From Treponema sp. (GTDB taxonomy: Bacteria > Spirochaetota > Spirochaetia > Treponematales > Treponemataceae): a stretch of DNA of 5,015 nucleotides. The notes beneath the pieces are model-generated. The model worked only from the letters and a program-made list of their open reading frames with translations. It made no database searches and was not told where the DNA came from. The DNA lies in the NCBI GenBank assembly GCA_017622055.1, contig JAGARY010000234.1, forward strand, positions 1 through 5,015, written 5' to 3'. Each line of letters starts with the position of its first letter. Position 1 is the stretch's first letter. A program made the translations under genes and the position numbers. This document shows, piece after piece, positions 1 through 5,015 of this stretch.

Positions 1-417
1 ATCATAATTTGCATTCATAGTATAAGCGTTTGCTCTATTTAACAACGCTTCTTTATAATTTGGATCTGCAGTTAATGATAAAGAATAAGCCTTTATAGCA
101 TTTTCAAAATCTTTTAAAGCAAAATAGGAGTTTCCTTGATTGTAAGATAATAACTTTTTGTTTGTCCCAGCGGTAGAAATTCCTTTTGAAAATACTTCAA
201 TAGATTTTTCAAATTCTCCAACTTGAAAATATGCAAGCCCCAAATAATTAAACAATTTTGGATTTACATTTTCCATAGTAATTTCTTGTTCCAACAGAAC
301 AATAGCTTGTTCAGGATTATTTTCTAAAAAAAGTTTTTCACCCTCTGATTTTGAACTTTGAGCAAATATAAAAACAGAAGATATAACAAAATATAATAAA
401 AATATCTTTTTTCTCAC
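1..417 (-). CDS. Exported TPR-repeat protein (3' end outside window)
   Basis: The first 139 codons of a minus-strand gene are visible; the frame stays open to the left edge, so the C-terminus is missing. The start is a GTG at 417-415, with an AAGGAAG ribosome-binding site on the minus strand about 8 bases upstream. Residues 1-19 look like a signal peptide: MRKK, then a hydrophobic stretch, then IFA before QSS, with likely cleavage after Ala19. There is no lipobox Cys. Residues about 53-139 contain tetratricopeptide repeats, for example YLGLAYFQVGEFEKSIEVF (58-76), then NQGNSYFALKDFENAIKAY (93-111), then a third repeat cut by the edge. TPR proteins are protein-binding scaffolds, so this one probably works in the periplasm or cell envelope. 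The binding partner cannot be inferred. It is transcribed divergently from the operon at 583. The reading frame and TPR call are firm; the function is unknown. Confidence 0.85.
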   Translation of the reverse strand, partial: MRKKIFLLYFVISSVFIFAQSSKSEGEKLFLENNPEQAIVLLEQEITMENVNPKLFNYLGLAYFQVGEFEKSIEVFSKGISTAGTNKKLLSYNQGNSYFALKDFENAIKAYSLSLTADPNYKEALLNRANAYTMNANYD

Positions 418-506
418 AAATCACTTCCTTTTATGTTTCTTTTTTTTCTACCATAAGTTATAATCATTAACCATAAATATTATCACTATTAAAATAGAAA
501 AATGTA

Positions 507-535
507 TTAACAAAGATAAAAAATACTTATATATA
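507..535 (+). promoter_or_regulatory. Candidate sigma-70 promoter for the 583-3641 operon
   Basis: TTAACA (507-512, 5/6 to TTGACA) is followed after 17 bases by TATATA (530-535, 4/6 to TATAAT). It points at the gene starting at 583 and gives a leader of about 40 bases. The whole divergent gap 418-582 is very AT-rich, so chance matches are likely. I found no equally good promoter for the leftward gene in the same gap. Confidence 0.4.
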
Positions 536-572
536 CATATCGGTAATTTTTTTTTCTACTTCATTTTATTTT

Positions 573-582
573 AGAGGTTTTT
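573..582 (+). promoter_or_regulatory. Ribosome-binding site for the TPR/Mrr-like gene
   Basis: AGAGG at 573-577 lies five bases before the ATG at 583. It fixes this ATG as the start and places a hydrophobic anchor at the extreme N-terminus of the protein. Confidence 0.7.
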
Positions 583-1941
583 ATGGTAATTATACTTATT
601 ATTGTACTTTGTGCCATTGTTGCAACAGCTGCATTTTTTATTATTAAAAATATTTTACTTCCAACAAAAGCCGATGTACTTCCAAAATTATATAAACAAG
701 GAAAAACTCAACACTTAATAAAATCTGCAAAACAGATTATTTCTAAAGATTCTAAAAACTATCTTGCCCATTACTATTTAGGAAAAGCATATATAAAAGA
801 AAATAAAACAGAATTGGCAATTCTTGAATTTAAAATTGTAAATGAAAATGCTCTTTTTGGTACAGAAATTGAAGAAATTCCTTTTAGACAAGAATACGCT
901 TCCATTTTATTAAAGTGTAATCAGCAAGGAGAAGCCTTAAAAAACTATTTATTACTAACAAAACTTGAACCAAGAAATGCAGAAAACTATTTTAACTGCG
1001 GACAAATTTACGAACAACAAAATAGATACGATGTGGCGCTAGGATTTATGCAAAAAGCTGCATTCTTAGACAAAAAACATGCAAAAGCCCATGCTGAAAT
1101 TGGCTTAATGATGTACAGAACAAAAAATTACAGCGAAGCAAAAAAAGAAATTGATATTTCCCTCAGATTAAATCCAGAAAACTATTCTGCATATTATTAT
1201 CTTGGAAAAATCTTAAAAGATGCAAAAGATCTGCAAGGTGCAATTAAAGCTTTTGAAAAAGCTCAAAGAGATCCAGAAGTAAAACAAAAGTCAATTATTG
1301 AACACGGTTCTTGTTATATGATGGCAAACCGCCTAGATAATGCTTCATTAGATTTTATCCGTGCGGTTGAATTAGACAAAAACAATGAAAATCCAGAAAC
1401 TTTGTACGCTCGCTATTTTCTTGCAACTTGTTATGAAAAAATGCGTAAAATTGACAAAGCAATTGAACAATGGGAAGCAATTTACAAACAAAACAAAGGC
1501 TTTAGAGACGTTGGTTCAAAGCTTTCTGAATATAAAGATTTACAAGCCAATGATTACTTAAAAGATTACTTAACATGTAGTAACGAAGAATTTATGGAAA
1601 TCTGTAAAATGGCTTGTGAAAAATCATTCAAATTACAAGTTTTAAGTTGTGATTTAAAAAAATGGGGTTGCCAATTAACTGGTGTAGATAAAAGAGATGA
1701 ATCTTGGATGTCTGTAAGAAAACAATTATTATTTGTTCGCTTCTACCGAGAACCAGAACCTATTGATGATACAGAAGTTAGACAAGCCTTAGACGAAATG
1801 AAGTCCTTAGGAAGTGTAAAAGGATTTTTGTTCTCAAGTTCAGGTTTTTCAAATACAGCAAAAAGATTCGCAGATAACAGACCTGTTGAATTGGCCGAAA
1901 AACAAAAACTTGAAGCAATCCTTGCACAAGCAGGCGCATAA
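583..1941 (+). CDS. Membrane-anchored TPR protein with degenerate Mrr-like C-terminal domain
   Basis: This is a 452-residue protein. Residues 2-26 form one strongly hydrophobic segment (ILIIVLCAIVATAAFFII) followed by Lys, consistent with an N-terminal membrane anchor; there is no clear cleavage site. Residues about 30-320 are TPR-like helical repeats, clearest at 60-87 (YLAHYYLGKAY), 133-166 (NYFNCGQIYEQQNRYDVAL), 167-200, 201-235 (YSAYYYLGKILKDAKDLQGAI) and 272-305. Residues about 334-447 resemble the Mrr/restriction-endonuclease-like fold. The C-terminal signature GFLFSSSGFSNTAKRFAD followed by PVELAEKQKLEAIL matches the family's 'Ts.gFs..A..fA...i.LidG..L' ending. The usual Q/E-x-K catalytic strand is replaced by VRFYRE (385-390), so nuclease activity is unlikely. 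The domain more plausibly mediates binding. The gene is first in a tight three-gene cluster, and its stop TAA shares one base with the next ATG. TPRs and anchor are well supported; the Mrr call is from motif recall only. Confidence 0.8.
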   Translation: MVIILIIVLCAIVATAAFFIIKNILLPTKADVLPKLYKQGKTQHLIKSAKQIISKDSKNYLAHYYLGKAYIKENKTELAILEFKIVNENALFGTEIEEIPFRQEYASILLKCNQQGEALKNYLLLTKLEPRNAENYFNCGQIYEQQNRYDVALGFMQKAAFLDKKHAKAHAEIGLMMYRTKNYSEAKKEIDISLRLNPENYSAYYYLGKILKDAKDLQGAIKAFEKAQRDPEVKQKSIIEHGSCYMMANRLDNASLDFIRAVELDKNNENPETLYARYFLATCYEKMRKIDKAIEQWEAIYKQNKGFRDVGSKLSEYKDLQANDYLKDYLTCSNEEFMEICKMACEKSFKLQVLSCDLKKWGCQLTGVDKRDESWMSVRKQLLFVRFYREPEPIDDTEVRQALDEMKSLGSVKGFLFSSSGFSNTAKRFADNRPVELAEKQKLEAILAQAGA

Positions 1942-2675
1942 TGAAAATCCTTTGTGTTTCAGATTTTGTAGATCCTTTAGTTTACAATTCAAGAGTAAAA
2001 GAAGTTTTTCCAGATATTGATTTAATTCTTTGTGCTGGAGATTTACCAATGGATTATATAGATTTTATTGTAACTGTATTCAATAAACCTACATATTTCA
2101 TCTTTGGAAATCACAACTTAAAAGAATTTCATCACTATCACAAATCTGCAAAATTAGAAACACATCAAGAATTTTCTAAATATGGTGAAATTACCCATGG
2201 ACATGGGGCCACATACATAGGTTTCAAAACAGAAAGAAATTACAATCTGTGTTATACAGATCCAGTTACAAACAAAAAAACACCTTTGCTTATAGCTGGA
2301 GCCTCAGGTTCTTCAAAGTATAATAAAGGTTTGAATCAATACACAGATTTTCAAATGAAATTAAGACTTGTTAAAATGATTCCAAAACTTCTATTGAACA
2401 AACTAAAGTACGGAAGATATTTGGATATTTTTTTAACCCATGCCACACCAATAAAAATTCATGACAAAGAAGATCCTTGCCACATAGGATTTCCTTGTTA
2501 TAACTGGTTTATTAAAAAATTCAAACCAACGTATATGGTTCACGGCCACATACATCTTTATGATTTAAGAGAAGAAAGAATTGGTAAATATGATGAAACA
2601 ACAATCGTAAATGCTTACGCCCATTGCATAATCAATTTACCAGAAGAAAATAAAAATACAACAGATGAAAAATAA
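1941..2675 (+). CDS. Calcineurin-like metallophosphoesterase family protein
   Basis: This is a 244-residue cytoplasmic protein without a signal peptide. The metallophosphoesterase blocks appear in order: VSDFVDP with Asp8 (6-12), CAGDLP (31-36), FGNHN (55-59), LTHATP (165-170) and VHGHIH (200-205). These would form a two-metal phosphoesterase site acting on a phosphomonoester or phosphodiester of unknown identity. The usual D-x-H of block 1 is here D-F-V, so one metal ligand is missing or replaced. As I recall, a subfamily with SDxVxP, GDLPxxY and an IHD..D..H.GF segment (seen here at 173-184) shares this trait, so it is probably a family feature and not damage. The ATG at 1941 overlaps the upstream stop (TAATG) with only a weak AGG at 1932-1934, suggesting translational coupling to the TPR gene. 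The family call is firm; the substrate is unknown. Confidence 0.85.
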   Translation: MKILCVSDFVDPLVYNSRVKEVFPDIDLILCAGDLPMDYIDFIVTVFNKPTYFIFGNHNLKEFHHYHKSAKLETHQEFSKYGEITHGHGATYIGFKTERNYNLCYTDPVTNKKTPLLIAGASGSSKYNKGLNQYTDFQMKLRLVKMIPKLLLNKLKYGRYLDIFLTHATPIKIHDKEDPCHIGFPCYNWFIKKFKPTYMVHGHIHLYDLREERIGKYDETTIVNAYAHCIINLPEENKNTTDEK

Positions 2676-2690
2676 TTATTTAAAATAAGT

Positions 2691-2699
2691 AGGGAAAAT
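2691..2699 (+). promoter_or_regulatory. Ribosome-binding site for the ParB-like gene
   Basis: AGGG at 2691-2694 lies five bases before the ATG at 2700. It sits in the 24-bp gap after the metallophosphoesterase gene, so this gene has its own initiation signal. No promoter or terminator fits in the gap. Confidence 0.65.
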
Positions 2700-3641
2700 A
2701 TGAATTTTGAACAAGCACAAACAGAAGAAGACTTTGCAAAAGCAAGAAACAAAGCATTTTTTAATGAAATACAACATTTGCTTTCTCCAGAAGAAGCATC
2801 TTTAATTTCTTTAAATGATGTAAAACAATTAATTCGCCCAATAAATGAAACTTATTTAGGAATGAAAGTAATTCCAATTGATAAAATTATTGGCAGCGAA
2901 GGACGATATAAAGACTTTGACAACAATTTTTTCCCAAAAAGTTCACACTTACGCCACCGATGGGAACACGTTGATGAAGCAGCAATAAAATCAATCACCC
3001 TGCCCCCAATTAAAGTTTACGAAATTGACGGACTTTATTTTGTAAGAGACGGAAACCACAGAGTTTCAGTTGCAAAAGCTCGGGGAACAGAATTTATTGA
3101 CGCAGAAGTAGTTACTCTTCAAAGCGAAATCAAGCTAAAAAAACCAAATAATATGAATGACATTGTAAAACAAATCATAAATTACGAAAAACGTCTTTTT
3201 TACGCAGAAACAAGTTTTGGAGACATTACAGATTTTTGGTGTTTAGACTTTTCACGAGCAGGAAGATACGACGTAATCTATAATCACATTTTAACTCATA
3301 AATATTTTTTAAACCAACAACAAAAAGATGAAGTTTCTATGGAAGACGCAATTTTGTCTTGGTTTACAAAAGTTTATGTACCAATTATTTCCACAATTCA
3401 GAAAAAAAAGATTCTTAAAAAATTTCCAAAACGAACATATTCTGACCTTTACGTTTGGATTGTTCGCTATTGGGACGATTTAAAACACAAATTCGGCAAT
3501 AATGAAATTCCAATTGATTTGGCAGTTGAAGATTTTACAAAGAAATACAAAATTCCTCTTTATAAAAGATTCATCAATAATTTTAAAAGAATTGTTTTAA
3601 GAAGAGCAATTGAACTTTCAGATACAACAAACGAAATATAA
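2700..3641 (+). CDS. ParB/sulfiredoxin-fold protein with DUF4032-like C-terminal half
   Basis: This is a 313-residue soluble protein. Residues about 55-142 match a ParB-like nuclease/sulfiredoxin fold: VIPIDKIIGSEGRYKDFD, then LPPIKVYEIDGLYFVRDGNH, with the signature DGNHRVSVAKARG at 117-129. That signature corresponds to the phosphate/nucleotide-binding loop (G-x-H-R) of ParB-type CTPase/nuclease domains. Residues about 172-262 resemble the region found with this domain in DUF4032-type proteins: LDFSRAGRYDVIYNHI, then FPKRTYSDLYVWIVRYW (242-258). No helix-turn-helix of the chromosomal ParB type is evident, and no parA is adjacent, so a partitioning role is unlikely. Such proteins are often labelled transcriptional regulators without proof. 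It is third in the cluster, 24 bp after the phosphoesterase. The ParB-like domain is well supported; DNA or CTP binding is inference, and the DUF4032 link is from memory. Confidence 0.78.
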   Translation: MNFEQAQTEEDFAKARNKAFFNEIQHLLSPEEASLISLNDVKQLIRPINETYLGMKVIPIDKIIGSEGRYKDFDNNFFPKSSHLRHRWEHVDEAAIKSITLPPIKVYEIDGLYFVRDGNHRVSVAKARGTEFIDAEVVTLQSEIKLKKPNNMNDIVKQIINYEKRLFYAETSFGDITDFWCLDFSRAGRYDVIYNHILTHKYFLNQQQKDEVSMEDAILSWFTKVYVPIISTIQKKKILKKFPKRTYSDLYVWIVRYWDDLKHKFGNNEIPIDLAVEDFTKKYKIPLYKRFINNFKRIVLRRAIELSDTTNEI

Positions 3642-3685
3642 AAAAAAGAAGCCACAAAACTTTGCATAGTTGCATTTTGTGGCTT
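3641..3685 (-). terminator. Intrinsic terminator of cysK, between convergent genes
   Basis: A perfect 11-bp stem (AAGCCACAAAA at 3649-3659 with its complement at 3675-3685) encloses an inner 4-bp TGCA/TGCA stem (3663-3666 with 3671-3674) and a TAGT loop. On the minus strand the stem is followed by CT and then seven T (complement of 3641-3647), the form of a strong Rho-independent terminator for cysK, which ends 44 bases upstream. On the plus strand the stem is followed by ACCTTAACT, a poor U-tract. Termination of the 583-3641 operon here is therefore likely weaker, although the hairpin starts only eight bases after its stop codon. Confidence 0.85.
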
Positions 3686-3729
3686 ACCTTAACTAAAATC
3701 GAAAATCCGTAAGGGAATATCTAAAAAGT

Positions 3730-4662
3730 TTAAATTTTAAACAAATCGGTAGAAAGATACCTATCTCCTGTATCTGGCAACAAAACAACAATATTTTTCC
3801 CCTTATTTTCAGGACGTTTTGCCAATTCAATTGCTGCAAAAGCAGCGGCACCAGAAGAAATACCAACAAGAACACCTTCCATTACACCAATCATTCTTGC
3901 AGTTTCGTATGCCTCTTCTGTTTTTACTTTTATAATTTCATCATAAATTTTAGTATTCAAAACTTTTGGAATAAAACCAGCCCCAATCCCCTGTAATTTA
4001 TGAGAACCAGATTTTCCTTCAGTCAAAACAGGAGAATCAAAAGGCTCAACACCAACAATTTTTATATTTTGATTTTTAGATTTAAGAAATTCTCCACAAC
4101 CAGAAATTGTTCCGCCAGTTCCTATTCCAGCAACAAAAAAATCAACATTTCCATCCATATCATCATAAATTTCAGGACCAGTTGAATTAAAATGAGCCTT
4201 AGGATTATCAAAATTATCAAATTGACCAGGAATAAAACTATTAGAGAATTCCTTTGCCAACTCATTTGCTTTTTCAATTGCACCAGCCATTCCTTTAGAA
4301 CCATCAGTTAAAACTAATTCAGCACCATACGCTTTTAAAATTAACTGTCTTTCTGCAGACATTGAATCTGGCATAACAATAATAACTTTATAACCTCTTG
4401 CAGAAGCCACAGAAGCTAAACCAATACCTGTATTTCCAGAAGTAGGCTCAATAATTACAGTATCCTTATTAACTTTTCCAGATTTTTCCGCTTCATCAAT
4501 CATAAATTTTGCAACACGATCTTTTACAGAACCTGCAGGATTCAAATATTCCAACTTTCCAATTACTTTAGCAGAAAGTCCTAATTTTTTTTCTACATTG
4601 GTAAATTCCAACAAAGGAGTTTTTCCAATCAATTGATCAACACTAGTGTAAATTTGCCCCAT
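3730..4662 (-). CDS. cysK: Cysteine synthase A (O-acetylserine sulfhydrylase)
   Basis: A PLP enzyme that makes L-cysteine and acetate from O-acetyl-L-serine and sulfide, the last step of cysteine biosynthesis in the cytoplasm. From the ATG at 4662 it is 310 residues, the usual length. The visible signatures are NPAGSVKDR (41-49) with the PLP Schiff-base Lys47, the TSGNTG substrate loop (74-79), MPDSMSAER (97-105), the GTGGT phosphate-binding loop (181-185), GISSGAA (267-273) including the Ser that contacts the PLP ring nitrogen, and the C-terminal PDTGDRYLST. The reading frame extends four codons further to a TTG at 4674, but that TTG overlaps the Shine-Dalgarno GAGG, so ATG 4662 is preferred. 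The gene is alone on its strand, with its own promoter and terminator; no cysE is in view. Cystathionine beta-synthase is a less likely alternative, because there is no N-terminal extension or CBS domain. Confidence 0.95.
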   Translation of the reverse strand: MGQIYTSVDQLIGKTPLLEFTNVEKKLGLSAKVIGKLEYLNPAGSVKDRVAKFMIDEAEKSGKVNKDTVIIEPTSGNTGIGLASVASARGYKVIIVMPDSMSAERQLILKAYGAELVLTDGSKGMAGAIEKANELAKEFSNSFIPGQFDNFDNPKAHFNSTGPEIYDDMDGNVDFFVAGIGTGGTISGCGEFLKSKNQNIKIVGVEPFDSPVLTEGKSGSHKLQGIGAGFIPKVLNTKIYDEIIKVKTEEAYETARMIGVMEGVLVGISSGAAAFAAIELAKRPENKGKNIVVLLPDTGDRYLSTDLFKI

Positions 4663-4672
4663 AAAAAACCTC
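4663..4672 (-). promoter_or_regulatory. Ribosome-binding site that decides the cysK start
   Basis: On the minus strand GAGG (4672-4669) is followed by six T and then ATG (4662-4660), an ideal spacing. The alternative in-frame TTG (4674-4672) would use the G of this same site and has only a run of T upstream, so it is not credible. Confidence 0.85.
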
Positions 4673-4697
4673 AAAAAAAATAGATTTAATAAAACAT

Positions 4698-4727
4698 ATT
4701 ATAAACAAAAATAATAAACAATGTAAA
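4698..4727 (-). promoter_or_regulatory. Sigma-70-type promoter of cysK
   Basis: Read on the minus strand, TTTACA (4727-4722, 5/6 to consensus) is followed by 18 bases and a perfect TATAAT (4703-4698). Transcription would start near 4691, leaving a leader of about 28 bases. That is too short for a riboswitch or T-box, so any control is probably at the promoter. Confidence 0.7.
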
Positions 4728-4764
4728 ATATAGAAATAAAATTCTTTTTTTTTAAGGAAATTCT

Positions 4765-4772
4765 GCCGATAA
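4765..4772 (+). promoter_or_regulatory. Isolated GCCGATAA box (possible sigma-28 -10 element)
   Basis: This is an exact match to the -10 consensus GCCGATAA of flagellar sigma-28 (FliA) promoters. The expected TAAA about 15 bases upstream is absent: the position holds a T-run, and the nearest TAAA (4737-4740) is 24 bases away. I treat it as a possible remnant or a chance match. Confidence 0.25.
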
Positions 4773-4775
4773 TAA

Positions 4776-4800
4776 AATTAATTTAAAAACTAAATTAATT
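4776..4800. repeat. A/T-only inverted repeat upstream of the plus-strand promoter
   Basis: Ten-base arms AATTAATTTA (4776-4785) and TAAATTAATT (4791-4800) are perfect complements around a five-base spacer. The element ends ten bases before the -35 box at 4810. It could be an operator or an UP-like element, but an A/T-only palindrome has limited weight in so AT-rich a region. Confidence 0.45.
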
Positions 4801-4809
4801 AATAAAAAC

Positions 4810-4838
4810 TTGACGACTAAATATTTCAATGTTAAGAT
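4810..4838 (+). promoter_or_regulatory. Strong sigma-70-type promoter firing toward the right edge
   Basis: TTGACG (4810-4815, 5/6) and TAAGAT (4833-4838, 5/6) are separated by exactly 17 bases. The predicted start is near 4845. No protein gene begins within the remaining 170 bases, so the product is either a non-coding RNA or a long leader for a gene beyond the window. This is the best plus-strand promoter in the window. Confidence 0.65.
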
Positions 4839-4876
4839 TAACGATAACCACTTAATCTTGAGATATTTAGATTAAG
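4834..4876. repeat. Three alternating half-sites around the -10 and start point
   Basis: AAGATTAA (4834-4841), TTAATCTT (4852-4859) and AGATTAAG (4869-4876) are alternating inverted copies of one motif. The first two form an 8-10-8 palindrome covering the -10 box and start site. CTTAATCT (4851-4858) and AGATTAAG (4869-4876) form a second 8-10-8 palindrome. The first fits a DNA operator. The second would also fold as a hairpin at the 5' end of the RNA from the promoter at 4810. Confidence 0.5.
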
Positions 4877-4906
4877 AAAAAAATTGGACTCTTGCACCAC
4901 AAGGCA

Positions 4907-4935
4907 GTTTTCGATAAAACACCGAGCGCCAGCGC
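4907..4935. repeat. 29-bp hairpin-forming repeat, copy 1
   Basis: This copy begins with the hairpin GTTTT-CGAT-AAAAC (4907-4920) and continues through ACC into a G+C-rich stretch, GAGCGCCAGCGC. The latter forms GAGCG-CCAG-CGCTC when the two following bases (4936-4937) are included. It matches copy 2 at 28 of 29 positions, differing only at 4925 (A versus G). Its G+C content stands out against the surrounding AT-rich DNA. Confidence 0.8.
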
Positions 4936-4958
4936 TCTTAAAAAAAGGAAGATAACCT

Positions 4959-4982
4959 AAAAAATGCTTTCGCATTTTTTTT
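4959..4982 (+). terminator. Terminator-like hairpin between the two repeat copies
   Basis: A perfect nine-base stem, AAAAAATGC (4959-4967) with GCATTTTTT (4972-4980), closes a TTTC loop; two more T follow, giving an eight-T run. The A-tract, stem and T-tract form is that of a bidirectional intrinsic terminator. Only three of the nine pairs are in the TGC/GCA core, so its strength is uncertain. Confidence 0.55.
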
Positions 4983-4986
4983 AACG

Positions 4987-5015
4987 GTTTTCGATAAAAC
5001 ACCGGGCGCCAGCGC
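4987..5015. repeat. 29-bp hairpin-forming repeat, copy 2 (reaches window edge)
   Basis: This copy starts exactly 80 bases after copy 1 and matches it at 28 of 29 positions. Here CGG precedes the T-run (4985-4991), so the first hairpin can extend as CGGTTTT paired with AAAA and CCG across a two-base CA bulge. The second hairpin is cut by the edge at 5015. Whether more copies follow cannot be seen. Confidence 0.8.

Larger units (their letters stand above)
4845..4982 (+). ncRNA. Predicted structured small RNA or leader
   Basis: The promoter at 4810-4838 and the terminator-like hairpin at 4959-4982 would bound a transcript of about 138 nt. Along it lie a 5' hairpin (4851-4876), a small CTTG/CAAG hairpin (4891-4903), GTTTT-CGAT-AAAAC (4907-4920), GAGCG-CCAG-CGCTC (4924-4937) and the terminator. 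No open frame with a well-placed ribosome-binding site lies inside. I do not recognise a known RNA family. The boundaries are inferred; it could equally be the leader of a gene past 5015. Confidence 0.35.

Noticed and set aside
535..550. Minus-strand ACCGATAT as a sigma-28 -10 for the leftward TPR gene
   Set aside because: It matches only six of eight bases. The nearest TAAA is about 20 bases upstream instead of 15, and the start would lie over 100 bases before the gene.
1849..2049. Minus-strand frame of 66 codons, and similar short frames at 3693-3875, 4000-4185 and 4122-4304
   Set aside because: They lie antisense to, or out of frame within, strongly supported genes, have no ribosome-binding sites, and encode low-complexity sequence. 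They are shadows of the real genes.
4663..4674. Longer cysK product starting at TTG 4674 (N-terminus MRFFMGQ)
   Set aside because: The TTG overlaps the GAGG ribosome-binding site of the ATG at 4662, and has only a T-run upstream. The shorter form matches the usual CysK N-terminus and length.
4663..4691. Riboswitch or T-box controlling cysK
   Set aside because: The predicted leader is only about 28 bases, with no aptamer-like helices or terminator, so no such element fits.
4964..4984. Six-codon open frame (ATG CTT TCG CAT TTT TTT TAA) behind AGGAAG at 4946-4951
   Set aside because: The frame coincides with the terminator-like hairpin, and the Shine-Dalgarno gap is about 12 bases. It is most simply a by-product of the stem sequence.
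4907..5015. CRISPR array (repeat beginning GTTTT and spaced copies)
   Set aside because: Only two copies are visible, and the interval between them is 51 bases, longer than usual spacers. That interval contains a terminator-like hairpin and A-tracts, not unique spacer-like sequence, and no cas gene is in the window. More copies with varied spacers past 5015 would reopen this.

Overview
The window is AT-rich, has short gaps between genes, and reads like a spirochaete of the Treponema type. That placement is an inference. It rests on the low G+C, the secreted TPR protein with a short signal peptide ending in FAQ, and the overall style of the proteins. No rRNA or other marker gene is present to confirm it.

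Layout. Positions 1-417 (minus strand) hold the 5' part of a gene for an exported TPR protein that runs off the left edge; it starts with GTG. A 165-bp divergent gap (418-582) separates it from a plus-strand cluster of three genes at 583-3641. These encode a membrane-anchored TPR protein with a C-terminal region resembling a degenerate Mrr-type nuclease fold, a calcineurin-like metallophosphoesterase whose start overlaps the previous stop by one base, and a ParB-like/DUF4032-like protein 24 bp further on. The tight spacing indicates one operon. Its cellular role is not known, and none of the three can be given a secure gene symbol.

The cluster faces cysK (cysteine synthase, minus strand, 3730-4662). 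A strong hairpin at 3649-3685 lies between them, and its U-tract is on the minus strand, so it mainly terminates cysK. The best cysK start is the ATG at 4662, not the in-frame TTG at 4674, because that TTG overlaps the Shine-Dalgarno sequence. A good sigma-70-type promoter lies at 4698-4727.

The last ~350 bp (4663-5015) contain no protein gene but are rich in signals. They hold the cysK promoter, an isolated GCCGATAA box (the flagellar sigma-28 -10 consensus), an A/T-only inverted repeat, and a plus-strand promoter TTGACG-17-TAAGAT with alternating 8-bp half-sites around its -10 and start point. Downstream come two copies, exactly 80 bp apart, of a 29-bp G+C-richer element that folds into hairpins, with a terminator-like hairpin between them. 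The plus-strand promoter and that terminator could bound a structured RNA of about 138 nt. This is the least explained and most interesting part of the window.
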